The notes under the pieces were generated by a model, which worked only from the letters and a program-made list of their open reading frames with translations, was not told where the DNA came from and ran no database searches. The position numbers and the translations under genes were made by a program. From Deltaproteobacteria bacterium (GTDB lineage Bacteria > Desulfobacterota > Desulfuromonadia > Desulfuromonadales > Geopsychrobacteraceae): a stretch of 62,754 nt of DNA. Positions 15,568 to 23,882 of this stretch are shown here, piece after piece; position 1 is the stretch's first letter; every line of letters starts with the position of its first letter. The DNA lies in contig JAJRQB010000022.1 of assembly GCA_024280485.1 (NCBI GenBank), positions 1-62,754 of the forward strand, given 5' to 3'.

Positions 15568-15806
15568 GCAACCAGTTAAGAAAAATTTCCAGACTCAGAG
15601 ACGCCAACTATCGCCGGTCCTGGCAGGTGTGGCTCGAAACAGTCAAAGAGCTGTCCCTGGGGCAACGTCTCACCATCGCTTACCAGATCGTGCCCGGGTT
15701 GCGGGTTGCCTCGCAGCTATCAGTGATGCTGTTGATCGTTGTTATTTTTCTGGTCGCGGTTCTCTCCGGCGCGCCGATCGAGTGGCCAGAGTTCGCAATT
15801 CACTAA
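15564..15806 (+). CDS. small membrane protein of the replication module
   Basis: 80 residues with a basic N-terminal half (LRKISRLRDANYRRSWQVW) and one clear transmembrane helix (LSVMLLIVVIFLVAVLSG) near the C-terminus. It overlaps the primase gene by 4 bases (ATGA). Function unknown; it could tether replication proteins to the membrane. Confidence 0.55.
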   Translation: MSNQLRKISRLRDANYRRSWQVWLETVKELSLGQRLTIAYQIVPGLRVASQLSVMLLIVVIFLVAVLSGAPIEWPEFAIH

Positions 15807-15825
15807 AAACAGTAAGGAGAGAGAA

Positions 15826-16389
15826 ATGAAAAACGAATGTCCGAAGTGGATCAAATTTTTAAAAGAAGTTGTCGGTGATGATGTCGCTATTGAGCAATTG
15901 CGGTTCTGGATGAAGTCGCTCGTAGCCGGAGAGAGGATGCACCAGGCTTTATTGTTGGTCGGTCCTGGCCTCGGCAAAAGCACACTTGCTCAGGTTGTTG
16001 CGCAGATGGTCGGTAGTGATTCAGTTAGTCGGGTCGATAGTTTTTTGAAAACAACCTGTCTCGCCCCGCTGAAAAATTCGCGACTTAATATCTGCGAAGA
16101 AGATTTCAACTTCTCTCGCTGTTCGGCTCGGTTGAAGTCGATCATGGGTGGAGATACTCAATTGTCCCGCTATCCGTACCAGCGGGTTGCTGAAGAGTTT
16201 GTTTTTGAGGGTGCTTTGCTGTTTACGCACAATGGTCAGATAAAAGAACAGAGCCTTAGTCTCGAGGGGCGTCTGCTGCGGATCCCGTTTGAAGGTCCCG
16301 CCCCTGCCCAGTTGAATTTTGAATTACGGGATGAGCTGCTGGCAGAGCTCGAGCAGATCAAGTCTTGGGCTCTCGAGGGGGGTAAATAA
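15826..16389 (+). CDS. stand-alone SF3/D5-like helicase ATPase domain
   Basis: 187 residues from the ATG at 15826, with AAGGAGAGAG upstream. Walker A is GPGLGKST near residue 46, with LNICEEDFNFS as the probable Walker B/C region, an LKSIMGGDTQLSRYPY segment equivalent to the ITGGD block of D5 helicases, and LLFTHNGQIK as sensor. It lacks both the D5 N-terminal domain and the C-terminal winged helix, so it is ATPase core only. It lies immediately before the PRTRC ParB gene; a matching winged-helix piece lies after the PRTRC block at 21408. Confidence 0.65.
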   Translation: MKNECPKWIKFLKEVVGDDVAIEQLRFWMKSLVAGERMHQALLLVGPGLGKSTLAQVVAQMVGSDSVSRVDSFLKTTCLAPLKNSRLNICEEDFNFSRCSARLKSIMGGDTQLSRYPYQRVAEEFVFEGALLFTHNGQIKEQSLSLEGRLLRIPFEGPAPAQLNFELRDELLAELEQIKSWALEGGK

Positions 16390-16390
16390 T

Positions 16391-18166
16391 ATGACACATC
16401 ACACAAACGCAACCTTCGAGAACATCGCCCTGGCCAGCCTGCAGGTTAACGAGCAGAACGCGCGGAAATTTCAAGAGGCTACCAGCGGCCATCGCCGTAC
16501 CAAGTTTGATGAACTGGTCGCTTCAGTGCGCGAAAAGGGAATCATCGAACCCTTGGTGGTTCGGCCGATCGATGATGATAACTATCAGATCATAGCTGGT
16601 GAGCGTCGGTACCGTGCGGCAGAGCTTGTGGCTGCAGACGCTGGCGCTGCCGCCGATTATTATAAGGTTCCATGCATGATCTGGCAGGTTGACGATGCTG
16701 AAGCCTTCGACCTGGCTATTATTGAAAACCTTCAGCGTGAAGATCTGACACCTTTCGAGGCAGCGACTGCGTTCAAAACTTACCTCGATCAATTCGGCAA
16801 TACGCCAGAAGCGGTGTCAGAGCTCGCAGCGCGTACCGGTCTGCCAGCTCATGCCATCCGGCGCCAGGTGCGGCTGCTCAATCTGCCGACCGAAATCCTC
16901 AATATCTGGGGTGATGGCACTATCACCGCCGGTCATGTCGAAGCTTTCACCCGCATCGATGATCGCGAAAAGTGTCTGCAGGTGATGGGCGAATGCCTGC
17001 GTCGCAAGTTCTCGGTGCGTGAGCTGCGGGAACATATCAACGGAATTTCTCCCGATCTCGAGCAGGGCTTTTTCTATAAGGATGATTGCCTGGCTTGCGC
17101 ATCCAATACCAGCCTGCAGTCCGGTCTATTCTCTGAAGTTGAAACCGATGGCAAGTGTGCCAGTCCTGCCTGTTTTGAAGATAAACAGGCCGCTTTTCTT
17201 CTTAGTAACTGGGATAAGAGCAAGGCCGCAGAACAGTTCCGCACCCGAGGTTTCCGCTTCAGTCATCGCCTTGGCCAGGAATCCCGCGAAATGATTACCG
17301 CTGAGGTGACCGCCGCTCGTTGTTTCGGCTGTGATCAATTTGTCAGTGTCTTGCGTCTGACCGGTTTGATTATGGGCGGCTACGCTCGCACCTGTGTCGG
17401 ATCGCGTGAATGCTTCGAAGAGCTCTACTGTCAGACTGCCTCAAATCAGGTTGAAATATCGGAAGTCGAAGAGACCAAACAGCCGGTTGAGAATCAGGTC
17501 GAATCAACCGAGCAGCCTCCGGCAGAAACTCCGTCGACCAGCAAGAAAAAAGTCGCTGCGGCTAAAGAAACAACTGGGCCAGTCTTCTCCGCTCAACGTG
17601 GCACAAGATTCCGTGACACCTTTTTCGGCAACCGGCTTCCTGCCCTTATCGCCCTCACTCCACCCGATCAAGCGCAGAGTCTCCGTCTGGTGGTGTTGGC
17701 TTTGGCGCTTTCTTCTGCGGCCGCAAAGACCGAACTGGTCGCAGGGCTCGGCAGCAACGATACGCCCGAGGACCTCACCCGCAAGATATTCGAGATCCCG
17801 ATGCCCGAGTTGCTCCCCTTGTTGCAGCAACTGGCCAGCGCCCAGGTCATGAGTAGCGGTTACAACTCCACCACCCCAACTGTGCGCCAGGTGGTAGCAG
17901 AGCGATTCGGTATCGAGCTGCACAAAGAATGGTGCTTTACCGAGGACTATCTGAAGGATCTGAAAAAAAGCGAAATCGTTAAGATCGGCGAAGAGGATCA
18001 GGTCAATATTTGGAAGGATGAAAAGGTCAAAGCCTATCACCGTGAACATTTTTCCGGCAAAGGGCTCATGTCTCTCAAGCGAGAAGATCTGATCGATCTG
18101 GTGTTCAAGAGCGGAGCCGATCTCACTGGCCGGGTGCCTGCTGAAATTCTTGGCAAGAAGAAATAG
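16391..18166 (+). CDS. PRTRC-system ParB-family protein
   Basis: 591 residues. The ParB/Srx nuclease-like N-domain has GERRYRA (70-76) and ENLQREDLTPFEAA (112-125), followed by a KorB-like HTH (SELAARTGLPAHAIRRQVRLLNLP). The middle has cysteine pairs (CLAC; C-x4-C; CFGCDQF), and a charged Pro/Glu-rich linker precedes a C-terminal domain seen in PRTRC ParB proteins. These proteins are named for their co-occurrence with a ThiF-like protein; whether this one segregates DNA or binds a partner site is unknown. No ParA is present. Confidence 0.8.
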   Translation: MTHHTNATFENIALASLQVNEQNARKFQEATSGHRRTKFDELVASVREKGIIEPLVVRPIDDDNYQIIAGERRYRAAELVAADAGAAADYYKVPCMIWQVDDAEAFDLAIIENLQREDLTPFEAATAFKTYLDQFGNTPEAVSELAARTGLPAHAIRRQVRLLNLPTEILNIWGDGTITAGHVEAFTRIDDREKCLQVMGECLRRKFSVRELREHINGISPDLEQGFFYKDDCLACASNTSLQSGLFSEVETDGKCASPACFEDKQAAFLLSNWDKSKAAEQFRTRGFRFSHRLGQESREMITAEVTAARCFGCDQFVSVLRLTGLIMGGYARTCVGSRECFEELYCQTASNQVEISEVEETKQPVENQVESTEQPPAETPSTSKKKVAAAKETTGPVFSAQRGTRFRDTFFGNRLPALIALTPPDQAQSLRLVVLALALSSAAAKTELVAGLGSNDTPEDLTRKIFEIPMPELLPLLQQLASAQVMSSGYNSTTPTVRQVVAERFGIELHKEWCFTEDYLKDLKKSEIVKIGEEDQVNIWKDEKVKAYHREHFSGKGLMSLKREDLIDLVFKSGADLTGRVPAEILGKKK

Positions 18167-18175
18167 GAATTCACT

Positions 18176-19258
18176 GTGTCTGTCAACGTCATCATCGAAC
18201 GGATCAGCGCCAGCCTTAACGCTGGAGCGCTGCCAATAAGGCAAGCCGACGTTCAAGTTGGTCCGCTTGATATGGCAGATATGGTTCGGCCGTATGCTGA
18301 AATTTTCCCAGGAGTACCGACCAGTATCGAATCGCCAGAGATCTTCGGCTGGGGTTCGGGCTCACTCAAGAAGCCACACCACCTGGTTCCCTCTCCGCGC
18401 CGTAGTTGCCTCCCCTTGGCAGCACCGCGCTATAGCTCCGCGCCGATCTGCGTACCCGGCGCTGGCATCTTCCATTCGATGCTTGGTGTTTGGGAGTGGT
18501 ATCAGGCAAAAGGCCTTGCCAAGCCAGAGTTGCTGGATGGACCGTTCGCAGCAGAAGAGCTGGAAGCTTTCCTCGAGCCGCTCGTTGACGGGCTCTCGGA
18601 TTACTGGCCCTTGGCTGTGCATCTTGAGCAGGCCGGGTGCGACAGTGTCGAGGATCTGATCGGGCTCCCGCTGCTATTGCCGCACACCTCTTATGATGAG
18701 GAGCATGTCGGTGTGGTCGAGGCTTTGCTGAGCGGTGTTGATTCTATCGCCTCAATGCTGACTGAGTTTCTGAGTTATGACAGTTTTTTCGATCTTCCGG
18801 AAGAAGACCTCGCCATTATCAAATCGGCCGGTTTTGTGAAGCTTGTTCAGTGCTATGCCGACTTTAAAGGTGAGAAGACTTGCGACATTCTCAAATTGGA
18901 AAATTTCGGTACAACCTTTTTCGGTCAACTCTGGCAGCAGTTTCCCGAATGGGAAATAGAGCGCTTGCCGATCATCAGCGGTGATGGTGGGCGTGATGCC
19001 GAGATCATCATCAAGGGCCCAGACACCATAGAATTCTGCCTCGCCTACGCCGAAGCCTACGAACAGATGATGGGTGCCATGCCTTATCCGTTTGACTTCG
19101 AGGCCAATGAGGATCGGGCTGTTGACCATTTCGTGCATGAGCTCTGCGAGGTTTGGCGCAAGGGCCGCCGCATGTCATCGGTGCCCCTGGGTGCCGGTAT
19201 GAAAAACGTCTTTAAGGATTATTTTGCCAAGGAGGGAAACCGTGTCCAAACAGCCTAA
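18176..19258 (+). CDS. PRTRC system protein F-like
   Basis: 360 residues from a GTG at 18176 with AGGA upstream. It is acidic, with a SIASMLTEFLSYDSFFDLPEEDLA helical segment and a C-terminal FVHELCEVWRKGRRMS. I assign it to protein F from its size and its fixed position between ParB and protein B; sequence recognition alone is weak. Function unknown. It overlaps protein B by 17 bases. Confidence 0.55.
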   Translation: MSVNVIIERISASLNAGALPIRQADVQVGPLDMADMVRPYAEIFPGVPTSIESPEIFGWGSGSLKKPHHLVPSPRRSCLPLAAPRYSSAPICVPGAGIFHSMLGVWEWYQAKGLAKPELLDGPFAAEELEAFLEPLVDGLSDYWPLAVHLEQAGCDSVEDLIGLPLLLPHTSYDEEHVGVVEALLSGVDSIASMLTEFLSYDSFFDLPEEDLAIIKSAGFVKLVQCYADFKGEKTCDILKLENFGTTFFGQLWQQFPEWEIERLPIISGDGGRDAEIIIKGPDTIEFCLAYAEAYEQMMGAMPYPFDFEANEDRAVDHFVHELCEVWRKGRRMSSVPLGAGMKNVFKDYFAKEGNRVQTA

Positions 19259-19898
19259 CTCTACCGTCCAGATGCAGAAGCAACTCTACGGCATTGGCAT
19301 ATTCGAGGCAGAGATTGTGCTCTCTGATTTCACCAATGGTTCGGAGCGCAGGTTTGTCGTAACTCCAGATCAACTTATGGGTTTCATCCACTCAGACATA
19401 ACCCTGCAGTCATTCCCGGGTTTGATCTGGATGAAAGCCGGTGCTGGCTCAGAAAAATATCTACTGACCTTGCCCGCTGGGCAGCGCACCATCCTTTATC
19501 GAAGAAAAAAGAACGTCATCACCAAGCGCCTGCAGCTTCCTGCCATTGCCATCGAAGCCGGTATCGAACCTGTTGAAAAGCAGGTTCGTACTATCCGCAT
19601 GTGGGGCTTTGCCGGTCGCCAGCTTAAGCCAGACAGCATCCTTTATGAGCTGCCATTGCCGAATTTGGGCGGCAGCCATCTTTGCCTCGGTAGCACCGAA
19701 CGGGCCGTTGATAGAGATATTCTCGGGGCCGTCGAACGGACAATCTTCGATACTCCGTTCAACCATCACAACCATCTTGTCGGGCGTGAAAAGCTACCGT
19801 TTCACGACTACGTCAAGAAATACGCCGGTCGCTGCCCCTTTCATACCCTCACCAAAATCGGCCACGGCCGCGACATTCTCGGAGGGCACCTTCGATGA
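19242..19898 (+). CDS. PRTRC system protein B (E2-like, Prok-E2_D family)
   Basis: 218 residues from the GTG at 19242, with AAGGAGGG 5 bases upstream. The C-terminal region has LPLPNLGGSHLCLGS with Cys148 followed by TPFNHHNHL. The P-x-N ... G-x-x-C arrangement parallels the HPN...G-x-C-L active site of ubiquitin-conjugating enzymes. PRTRC B proteins have been placed in a prokaryotic E2-like family. It overlaps the E1-like gene by 4 bases. Conjugation activity is inferred from family and neighbours. Confidence 0.7.
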   Translation: MSKQPNSTVQMQKQLYGIGIFEAEIVLSDFTNGSERRFVVTPDQLMGFIHSDITLQSFPGLIWMKAGAGSEKYLLTLPAGQRTILYRRKKNVITKRLQLPAIAIEAGIEPVEKQVRTIRMWGFAGRQLKPDSILYELPLPNLGGSHLCLGSTERAVDRDILGAVERTIFDTPFNHHNHLVGREKLPFHDYVKKYAGRCPFHTLTKIGHGRDILGGHLR

Positions 19899-20632
19899 AT
19901 CGTAAAACGTACCTGGCACCGCAGTTCAGAAAATTATTGCTCATCGGCACCGGTGGCACTGGCAGTTACCTGGCTCCAGGCCTGGCCAAGCTTGTCGCTG
20001 GTTATCGGCTCAAGCTCGAAGTACTTCTGGTCGATCCCGACGTAGTCGAAGAAAAGAACTGCGCTCGGCAAAACTTCCACTCCTGGGAGATCGGGCAAGC
20101 CAAGGCCGAGGCCATCGCCTTCCGGCTCAATCAGCAATACGGCGTCGATTTCGGTTTCGTCCAGGGCAAAGGAGAGGATCACTTCGGCCACTACCTTGAC
20201 AGATCCCGCCTGATCGTCAGTTGCGTCGACACCATCGCCGCTCGCAAACCATGCAAAGAGCAAGGCCCCTGGCTCGATCTCGGCAATGGTCAGGAGACTG
20301 GTCAGGCAATTTACGGCACGACCGTCGACAAGAAGCTGCTTGCAGGCGAGCTGGAACGCTGGGACACCTCCCCGCACGTCGGTCATCTACCCAGTCCCTA
20401 CAAAGTTGCCGGCATGGGTCGGCTGCGCTCCAGTAAGCGTCAGACGTCTTGTGCTGATACCCCTTTTGCCGAGCAGGGAATCTTCGCCAACGAGTGGGCC
20501 GCCAATGCCGGTCTGGCAATTATTCACCAGCTGCTGATCAAGGGGGAGCTGACCACCCCGGCCATCTACTTCGACACCGGCAAGGGCCGGATGGTTTCGG
20601 GATTTATAACCAAAGATCTGTTGAGCCACTAA
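19895..20632 (+). CDS. PRTRC system ThiF-family protein (E1-like adenylyltransferase)
   Basis: 245 residues. The Rossmann-type nucleotide site is GTGGTG (18-23), followed by D47PD, the E1 signature NCARQNF (55-61), and VDT (111-113). A conserved-type cysteine, C186 in TSCAD, matches the candidate catalytic position of PRTRC ThiF proteins. No zinc-binding CxxC pairs are present. It should adenylate the C-terminus of the ubiquitin-like partner at 21220. It overlaps protein B by 4 bases, and AAGGAG of the next gene follows. Confidence 0.8.
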   Translation: MNRKTYLAPQFRKLLLIGTGGTGSYLAPGLAKLVAGYRLKLEVLLVDPDVVEEKNCARQNFHSWEIGQAKAEAIAFRLNQQYGVDFGFVQGKGEDHFGHYLDRSRLIVSCVDTIAARKPCKEQGPWLDLGNGQETGQAIYGTTVDKKLLAGELERWDTSPHVGHLPSPYKVAGMGRLRSSKRQTSCADTPFAEQGIFANEWAANAGLAIIHQLLIKGELTTPAIYFDTGKGRMVSGFITKDLLSH

Positions 20633-20642
20633 GGAGCGCACT

Positions 20643-20924
20643 ATGGATAGGGCAGAAAAAGCCAAGGAAGTGAAGCGAGTTGTGAAGGTGGGGGATGTTC
20701 TAACTCACACACGCTGTATGGGGTGCCTGGAAGAACACATTTTTACCGGCTGGGATGGGGAATGGATGTGTGGTGATCCGGCCCCTGCGCCTGCTTTTTT
20801 CGCGGATTTATCTGCTGAGCCGGTAAACGATATAGCGCCAGGCAATGTAACGCATATCAACAGCGTTCCTGTGGAAAATGTTGAATTTCTACTAAATGTG
20901 AAAAAAGAAAGGGAGAGAAGCTAA
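20643..20924 (+). CDS. hypothetical protein inside the PRTRC block
   Basis: 93 residues with AAGGAG before the ATG. A short cysteine-containing segment (HTRCMGCLEEHIFTGWDGEWMC) may bind a metal. No recognised family. It overlaps the next gene by 1 base (TAATG), so it is probably co-translated with the PRTRC genes. Confidence 0.55.
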   Translation: MDRAEKAKEVKRVVKVGDVLTHTRCMGCLEEHIFTGWDGEWMCGDPAPAPAFFADLSAEPVNDIAPGNVTHINSVPVENVEFLLNVKKERERS

Positions 20925-21205
20925 TGGCAGAAACCAGAGTACAGATCGCCTACCACTTCAAGTTCGATCCGGCCCAGCAGATCGTGGGCCCGGTGCAGAT
21001 CCCCGAGATGATCACCCGCACCATTGCTGTCGGTAGTGAGATCATCCCGCAGAAAGTGACATCCAGTTCGATCCCTGAAGCCGATCGCGCCGCTTTGTTG
21101 GTCGAGATGGAAAAGCAGGTCCGTGAAGCCACTCGCACCGCCAAACCTGCCGGTGCAGCTGGGGCCAATGTTGGCCAGAACAATGAAGAAATCAGCGTTT
21201 TTTGA
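20924..21205 (+). CDS. hypothetical protein inside the PRTRC block
   Basis: 93 residues. The N-terminal two-thirds look like beta strands (VQIAYHFKFDPAQQIVGPVQIPEM), followed by a helix and an Ala/Gly-rich tail. It occupies the slot where PRTRC protein E sometimes lies but shows no convincing similarity to it. It ends just before the ribosome site of the ubiquitin-like gene. Confidence 0.5.
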   Translation: MAETRVQIAYHFKFDPAQQIVGPVQIPEMITRTIAVGSEIIPQKVTSSSIPEADRAALLVEMEKQVREATRTAKPAGAAGANVGQNNEEISVF

Positions 21206-21219
21206 GGGGAGAGAAACCG

Positions 21220-21408
21220 ATGGCAACTGAAACAACAGACATGATCGTTAAGTTCGAAGGGCGTGAGTACAACGTCCCGGCCGGATTCACCGTCGAAGAG
21301 TTCGTCGACAGCCTGGCCACCACCAACCCCAAAGCAGCCACCGCCAAGCTGATCAAGGATAGCGAAGGGGTTTATACGCTGAAGCCGCAGTTTAAGGATA
21401 AGGGGTGA
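21220..21408 (+). CDS. PRTRC system protein C (ubiquitin-like, Prok_Ub family)
   Basis: 62 residues from the ATG at 21220, with GGGGAGAG upstream; a TTG start 18 bases earlier is less likely. The layout fits a short beta-grasp protein: strand pair MIVKFEGREYNVP, helix TVEEFVDSLATTNPKAATA, strand KDSEGVYTLKP and a free C-terminus FKDKG. Family members commonly end in KG rather than GG. It is the presumed modifier activated by the E1-like protein at 19895. It overlaps the next gene by 1 base. Confidence 0.7.
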   Translation: MATETTDMIVKFEGREYNVPAGFTVEEFVDSLATTNPKAATAKLIKDSEGVYTLKPQFKDKG

Positions 21409-22172
21409 TGACGATGAAAGTATGGGAGCCAATCGACGAACTTGTGTCCTTCGCATTCGATAAAAGCAACAACATCATGATCGAGGGCAGCGAGAACCAG
21501 GACGACTACCGAGGTGTGCTGATCGGTCACTCTCTCGATGATCCTTATGGTCATTCACTGGCCGAGGTAATTACTGGTGAAGGCCGTGAGGCAGACGAAG
21601 AGTTTGCCAAGCTGATAATCGCTGCAATGAAATATCAGGTGTCGGAGCCAACAATTGAGGAGGTTGTGCAGCATTCCGATCTGCTGCCTGGTGAGCTCGA
21701 TGATCTCTCCGTCCCTATGAGCAATGCTGATTGTGTCAAGGTCTGGTCGCAGCTCCATGAGGCCAGAACTAAGCCACCGCTTTTGAGCATGGCTTGTTCG
21801 TCAAAAGACCCTGGCGCCGAGATTGAAGATTCCCTTTACCGGGTGCTCAGCAAACGACTGGCGATAGAGGCTCAGATGGTCGTTTTTGTGACCGCCGAAG
21901 AGCCACCTTATGTGGACGGGGCTTTGGAATTTGTTCGACGCTATTTCAGCGGTCGAGTCGTTGAGGTTGGTGCTGAAGGGGAAGTCGACCGGATGAAACT
22001 CTACGAAGACTTTAGAGGGTATTGCGACCTCGAAGATTATCCGCTGCTCGGACGTAAAAAATTCTTTAGCTGCATTAAGCAGATAGTTCCTGGTTTGGAG
22101 ATAAGGAATTGCATGGGACGTCGCTATTTTAAAGGCTTGAAAATAGCGGTTAAAGAGGTTGCCAGCGGATGA
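21408..22172 (+). CDS. protein with C-terminal D5-type winged helix
   Basis: 254 residues from the ATG at 21408; the ATG at 21414 is an alternative. The N-terminal part is acidic and unrecognised. The C-terminal 75 residues (LEFVRRYFSG...MKLYEDFRGYC..EDYPLLGRKKFFSCIKQIVPGLEIRN...RRYFKGLKI) resemble the winged-helix domain at the end of D5/P4-type helicases. No ATPase is present here; the ATPase-only counterpart lies before the PRTRC block. Confidence 0.5.
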   Translation: MTMKVWEPIDELVSFAFDKSNNIMIEGSENQDDYRGVLIGHSLDDPYGHSLAEVITGEGREADEEFAKLIIAAMKYQVSEPTIEEVVQHSDLLPGELDDLSVPMSNADCVKVWSQLHEARTKPPLLSMACSSKDPGAEIEDSLYRVLSKRLAIEAQMVVFVTAEEPPYVDGALEFVRRYFSGRVVEVGAEGEVDRMKLYEDFRGYCDLEDYPLLGRKKFFSCIKQIVPGLEIRNCMGRRYFKGLKIAVKEVASG

Positions 22173-22414
22173 ACGTTGATATTCCCCAGGTCCTCCTGGT
22201 CATCCTCGGAGGATCGTCCATCTACCTGGTCGGTCGCACCGATCGCTGGCAGCGCTGTGGATATATCACTGGCCTGCTCTCTCAACCCTTCTGGTTTTAC
22301 GCCACTATCAAGGCTCAGCAGTGGGGAATGATCGTGCTTTGCTGCTGGTACACGTTCGCCTGGGGGCAGGGATTCTGGAATCATTGGGTACAGAAGGAAC
22401 TTCGCGTTCGATAG
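22169..22414 (+). CDS. small two-pass membrane protein
   Basis: 81 residues with two hydrophobic stretches (IPQVLLVILGGSSIYLVG; WGMIVLCCWYTFAWGQG) separated by a basic/aromatic loop. The pattern resembles a family of small phage and plasmid membrane proteins of unknown role. It overlaps the preceding gene by 4 bases. Confidence 0.5.
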   Translation: MNVDIPQVLLVILGGSSIYLVGRTDRWQRCGYITGLLSQPFWFYATIKAQQWGMIVLCCWYTFAWGQGFWNHWVQKELRVR

Positions 22415-22560
22415 TGAACGCCGATAAGCTGCGGCGTTGCGCCGCTTGAGTACTACCGCAATTTCGCGGATCACGACCCGGCGGTCCGTCTACTTAGATT
22501 TGCTTGTTATAAATGTTTTTCGGCTTGATCGGTAGGCCAATAAACAAGGGATATAAAATT

Positions 22561-23217
22561 ATGTGCCACGGTGGTTACGTATACAAAGGGAAAAAAGGCC
22601 CCGTATGGAAGATAACGGATGATGGAAGACATATTATTTTTTACGGTAGATATGGAGTTTGCGAAACAGCAACAAGCTGGTGTCGAGAGCATTGTTATCT
22701 AAAAACCAAGCCCACAAAAGTAAAAATTGACCCTGAGTATACGTTTATCAATTTCACAGCAGAAAACATTAGTGCTAATGAGGAACTGTCTGTAGATGTG
22801 GGCGGTGCTAAATACGTAACAATGTTTTCCTCTGGTACGCTTGGGGGTATAGGTAATTTCTACAATTGCGATCTGGAAGAAATTATCCATAAGGTGTGTA
22901 AGATTTTTTATGACAAGCGCGTTATGTTCTTCGTCCGTCAGCGGCTGGATTTTGTTAAACTCCGCTTAAAGAAACCCGCCAATGCAGTGATTGTCCTATC
23001 TTTAGATACTCGTTCTGAGATGAATCTTATCAACTGGGGTATCGACTCAGATCTAGTAAATGCCATCTCCATCGTCGAACATGTAGACAACGCCCGGCTA
23101 CTTACTATGGTGAAAGCTGTCACCACGAATACTGCTACCTGTGATCAATGCGATGACTACGACTGTTTCAATATAGGAAAAGGTAAAGGGTTGATAATTT
23201 GCGGTTTCCAGTGCTAA
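22561..23217 (+). CDS. AT-rich cysteine-containing protein, possibly GP88/DUF5131-like
   Basis: 218 residues from the ATG at 22561 (AGGG upstream; an in-frame ATG at 22513 has no ribosome site). The N-terminal cluster C-x7-C-x3-CY in GVCETATSWCREHCYLK resembles the cysteine-rich start of phage GP88- or DUF5131-type (radical-SAM-like) proteins, and the C-terminus adds CDQCDDYDC. Base composition is clearly lower in GC than the PRTRC genes before it, suggesting separate acquisition. Function unknown. Confidence 0.45.
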   Translation: MCHGGYVYKGKKGPVWKITDDGRHIIFYGRYGVCETATSWCREHCYLKTKPTKVKIDPEYTFINFTAENISANEELSVDVGGAKYVTMFSSGTLGGIGNFYNCDLEEIIHKVCKIFYDKRVMFFVRQRLDFVKLRLKKPANAVIVLSLDTRSEMNLINWGIDSDLVNAISIVEHVDNARLLTMVKAVTTNTATCDQCDDYDCFNIGKGKGLIICGFQC

Positions 23218-23234
23218 CGGAAAGGAGACAAAAA

Positions 23235-23570
23235 ATGAAATTTAGAAACTGTTTCATCGACGAAAAAGGCCGGATATTCAAAGACACGACTCTGCGAAAC
23301 GCGGCAAAAGCTTTACCGGTTAAAGAATACCAGCTAACTGACGAACTTTTAGACGAAGTTCTGCGCTGGAAACTGTCAAATTTTCACGACTATTTGACGC
23401 ACTTCAAAAGGGTTGTTAACGCCGACCTGGCAGCACCGATCATAATTAGATCCGATGGCCTGGTTATGGATGGACGGCACAGGATATTAAAGGCATTCCA
23501 CGATGGCGTAAAGACGTTACCGTCGCAGAAATTTACAATTGACCCAGAGCCAGATTTCGATGCTGCGTAA
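23235..23570 (+). CDS. small ParB/sulfiredoxin-like domain protein
   Basis: 111 residues from the ATG at 23235, with GAAAGGAG 6 bases upstream. IIIRSDGLVMDGRHRILKAF is the ParB/Srx nucleotide-binding motif (usual form DGxHR). It lacks an HTH, so it is not a partition protein. It is likely a moron gene. A palindromic attC-like segment begins 30 bases after its stop. Confidence 0.55.
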   Translation: MKFRNCFIDEKGRIFKDTTLRNAAKALPVKEYQLTDELLDEVLRWKLSNFHDYLTHFKRVVNADLAAPIIIRSDGLVMDGRHRILKAFHDGVKTLPSQKFTIDPEPDFDAA

Positions 23571-23599
23571 GAATATGACCTTGGTTTTCCGAAAAGAAT

Positions 23600-23729
23600 T
23601 TATAACGTTTGAGTTAACGGGCTTGCGGATTAAGGAGAAAACCCTATGAGCACCAAGGCTGATGAAGGTTTGCAGAGTGAATCGCGCGCGACTTGCGTAG
23701 CAAGTCCGCCGTTGAGCGATTTGTTATCT
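23600..23729 (+). repeat. attC-like imperfect palindrome
   Basis: TTATAAC (23600-23606) and GTTATCT (23723-23729) form the outer arms. Inside, AACGG-G-CTTGC (23616-23626) pairs with GCAAG-T-C-CG-CCGTT (23700-23713) with unpaired bases on one strand. Read on the minus strand the right end gives TTAACTCAAACGTTATA, close to the TTAACTCAAGCGTTAGA end of classical attC sites. The next gene starts inside the loop, which is atypical. Confidence 0.35.
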
Positions 23730-23882
23730 GCCTTGGCAGAAATGGTCGGTGCCGTAGAGTCGATTACTTACCCTGGCTGGTTTGATGATGAAAGCATCTA
23801 CATTGGCAGGCATGGTGACATTGACTGCACCGAAGAAGTGAAGCCAGCCCTTGATAGGGCAAGAAAGTTGTTGGGCAGATAA
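23646..23882 (+). CDS. small hypothetical protein
   Basis: 78 residues with AAGGAG before the ATG. The C-terminal two-thirds (LLSALAEMVGAVESITYPGWFDDESIYIG ... ALDRARKLLG) look like a genuine small globular protein. The N-terminus is encoded inside the attC-like palindrome, so the present start may be a fusion. No family recognised. Confidence 0.5.
   Translation: MSTKADEGLQSESRATCVASPPLSDLLSALAEMVGAVESITYPGWFDDESIYIGRHGDIDCTEEVKPALDRARKLLGR

Noticed and set aside
22415-22512. Hairpin GCGGCG-TTG-CGCCGC followed by CTTGTTATAA as another attC site
   Set aside because: The right-hand box resembles a Vibrio-type core, but no matching left arm pairs with it.
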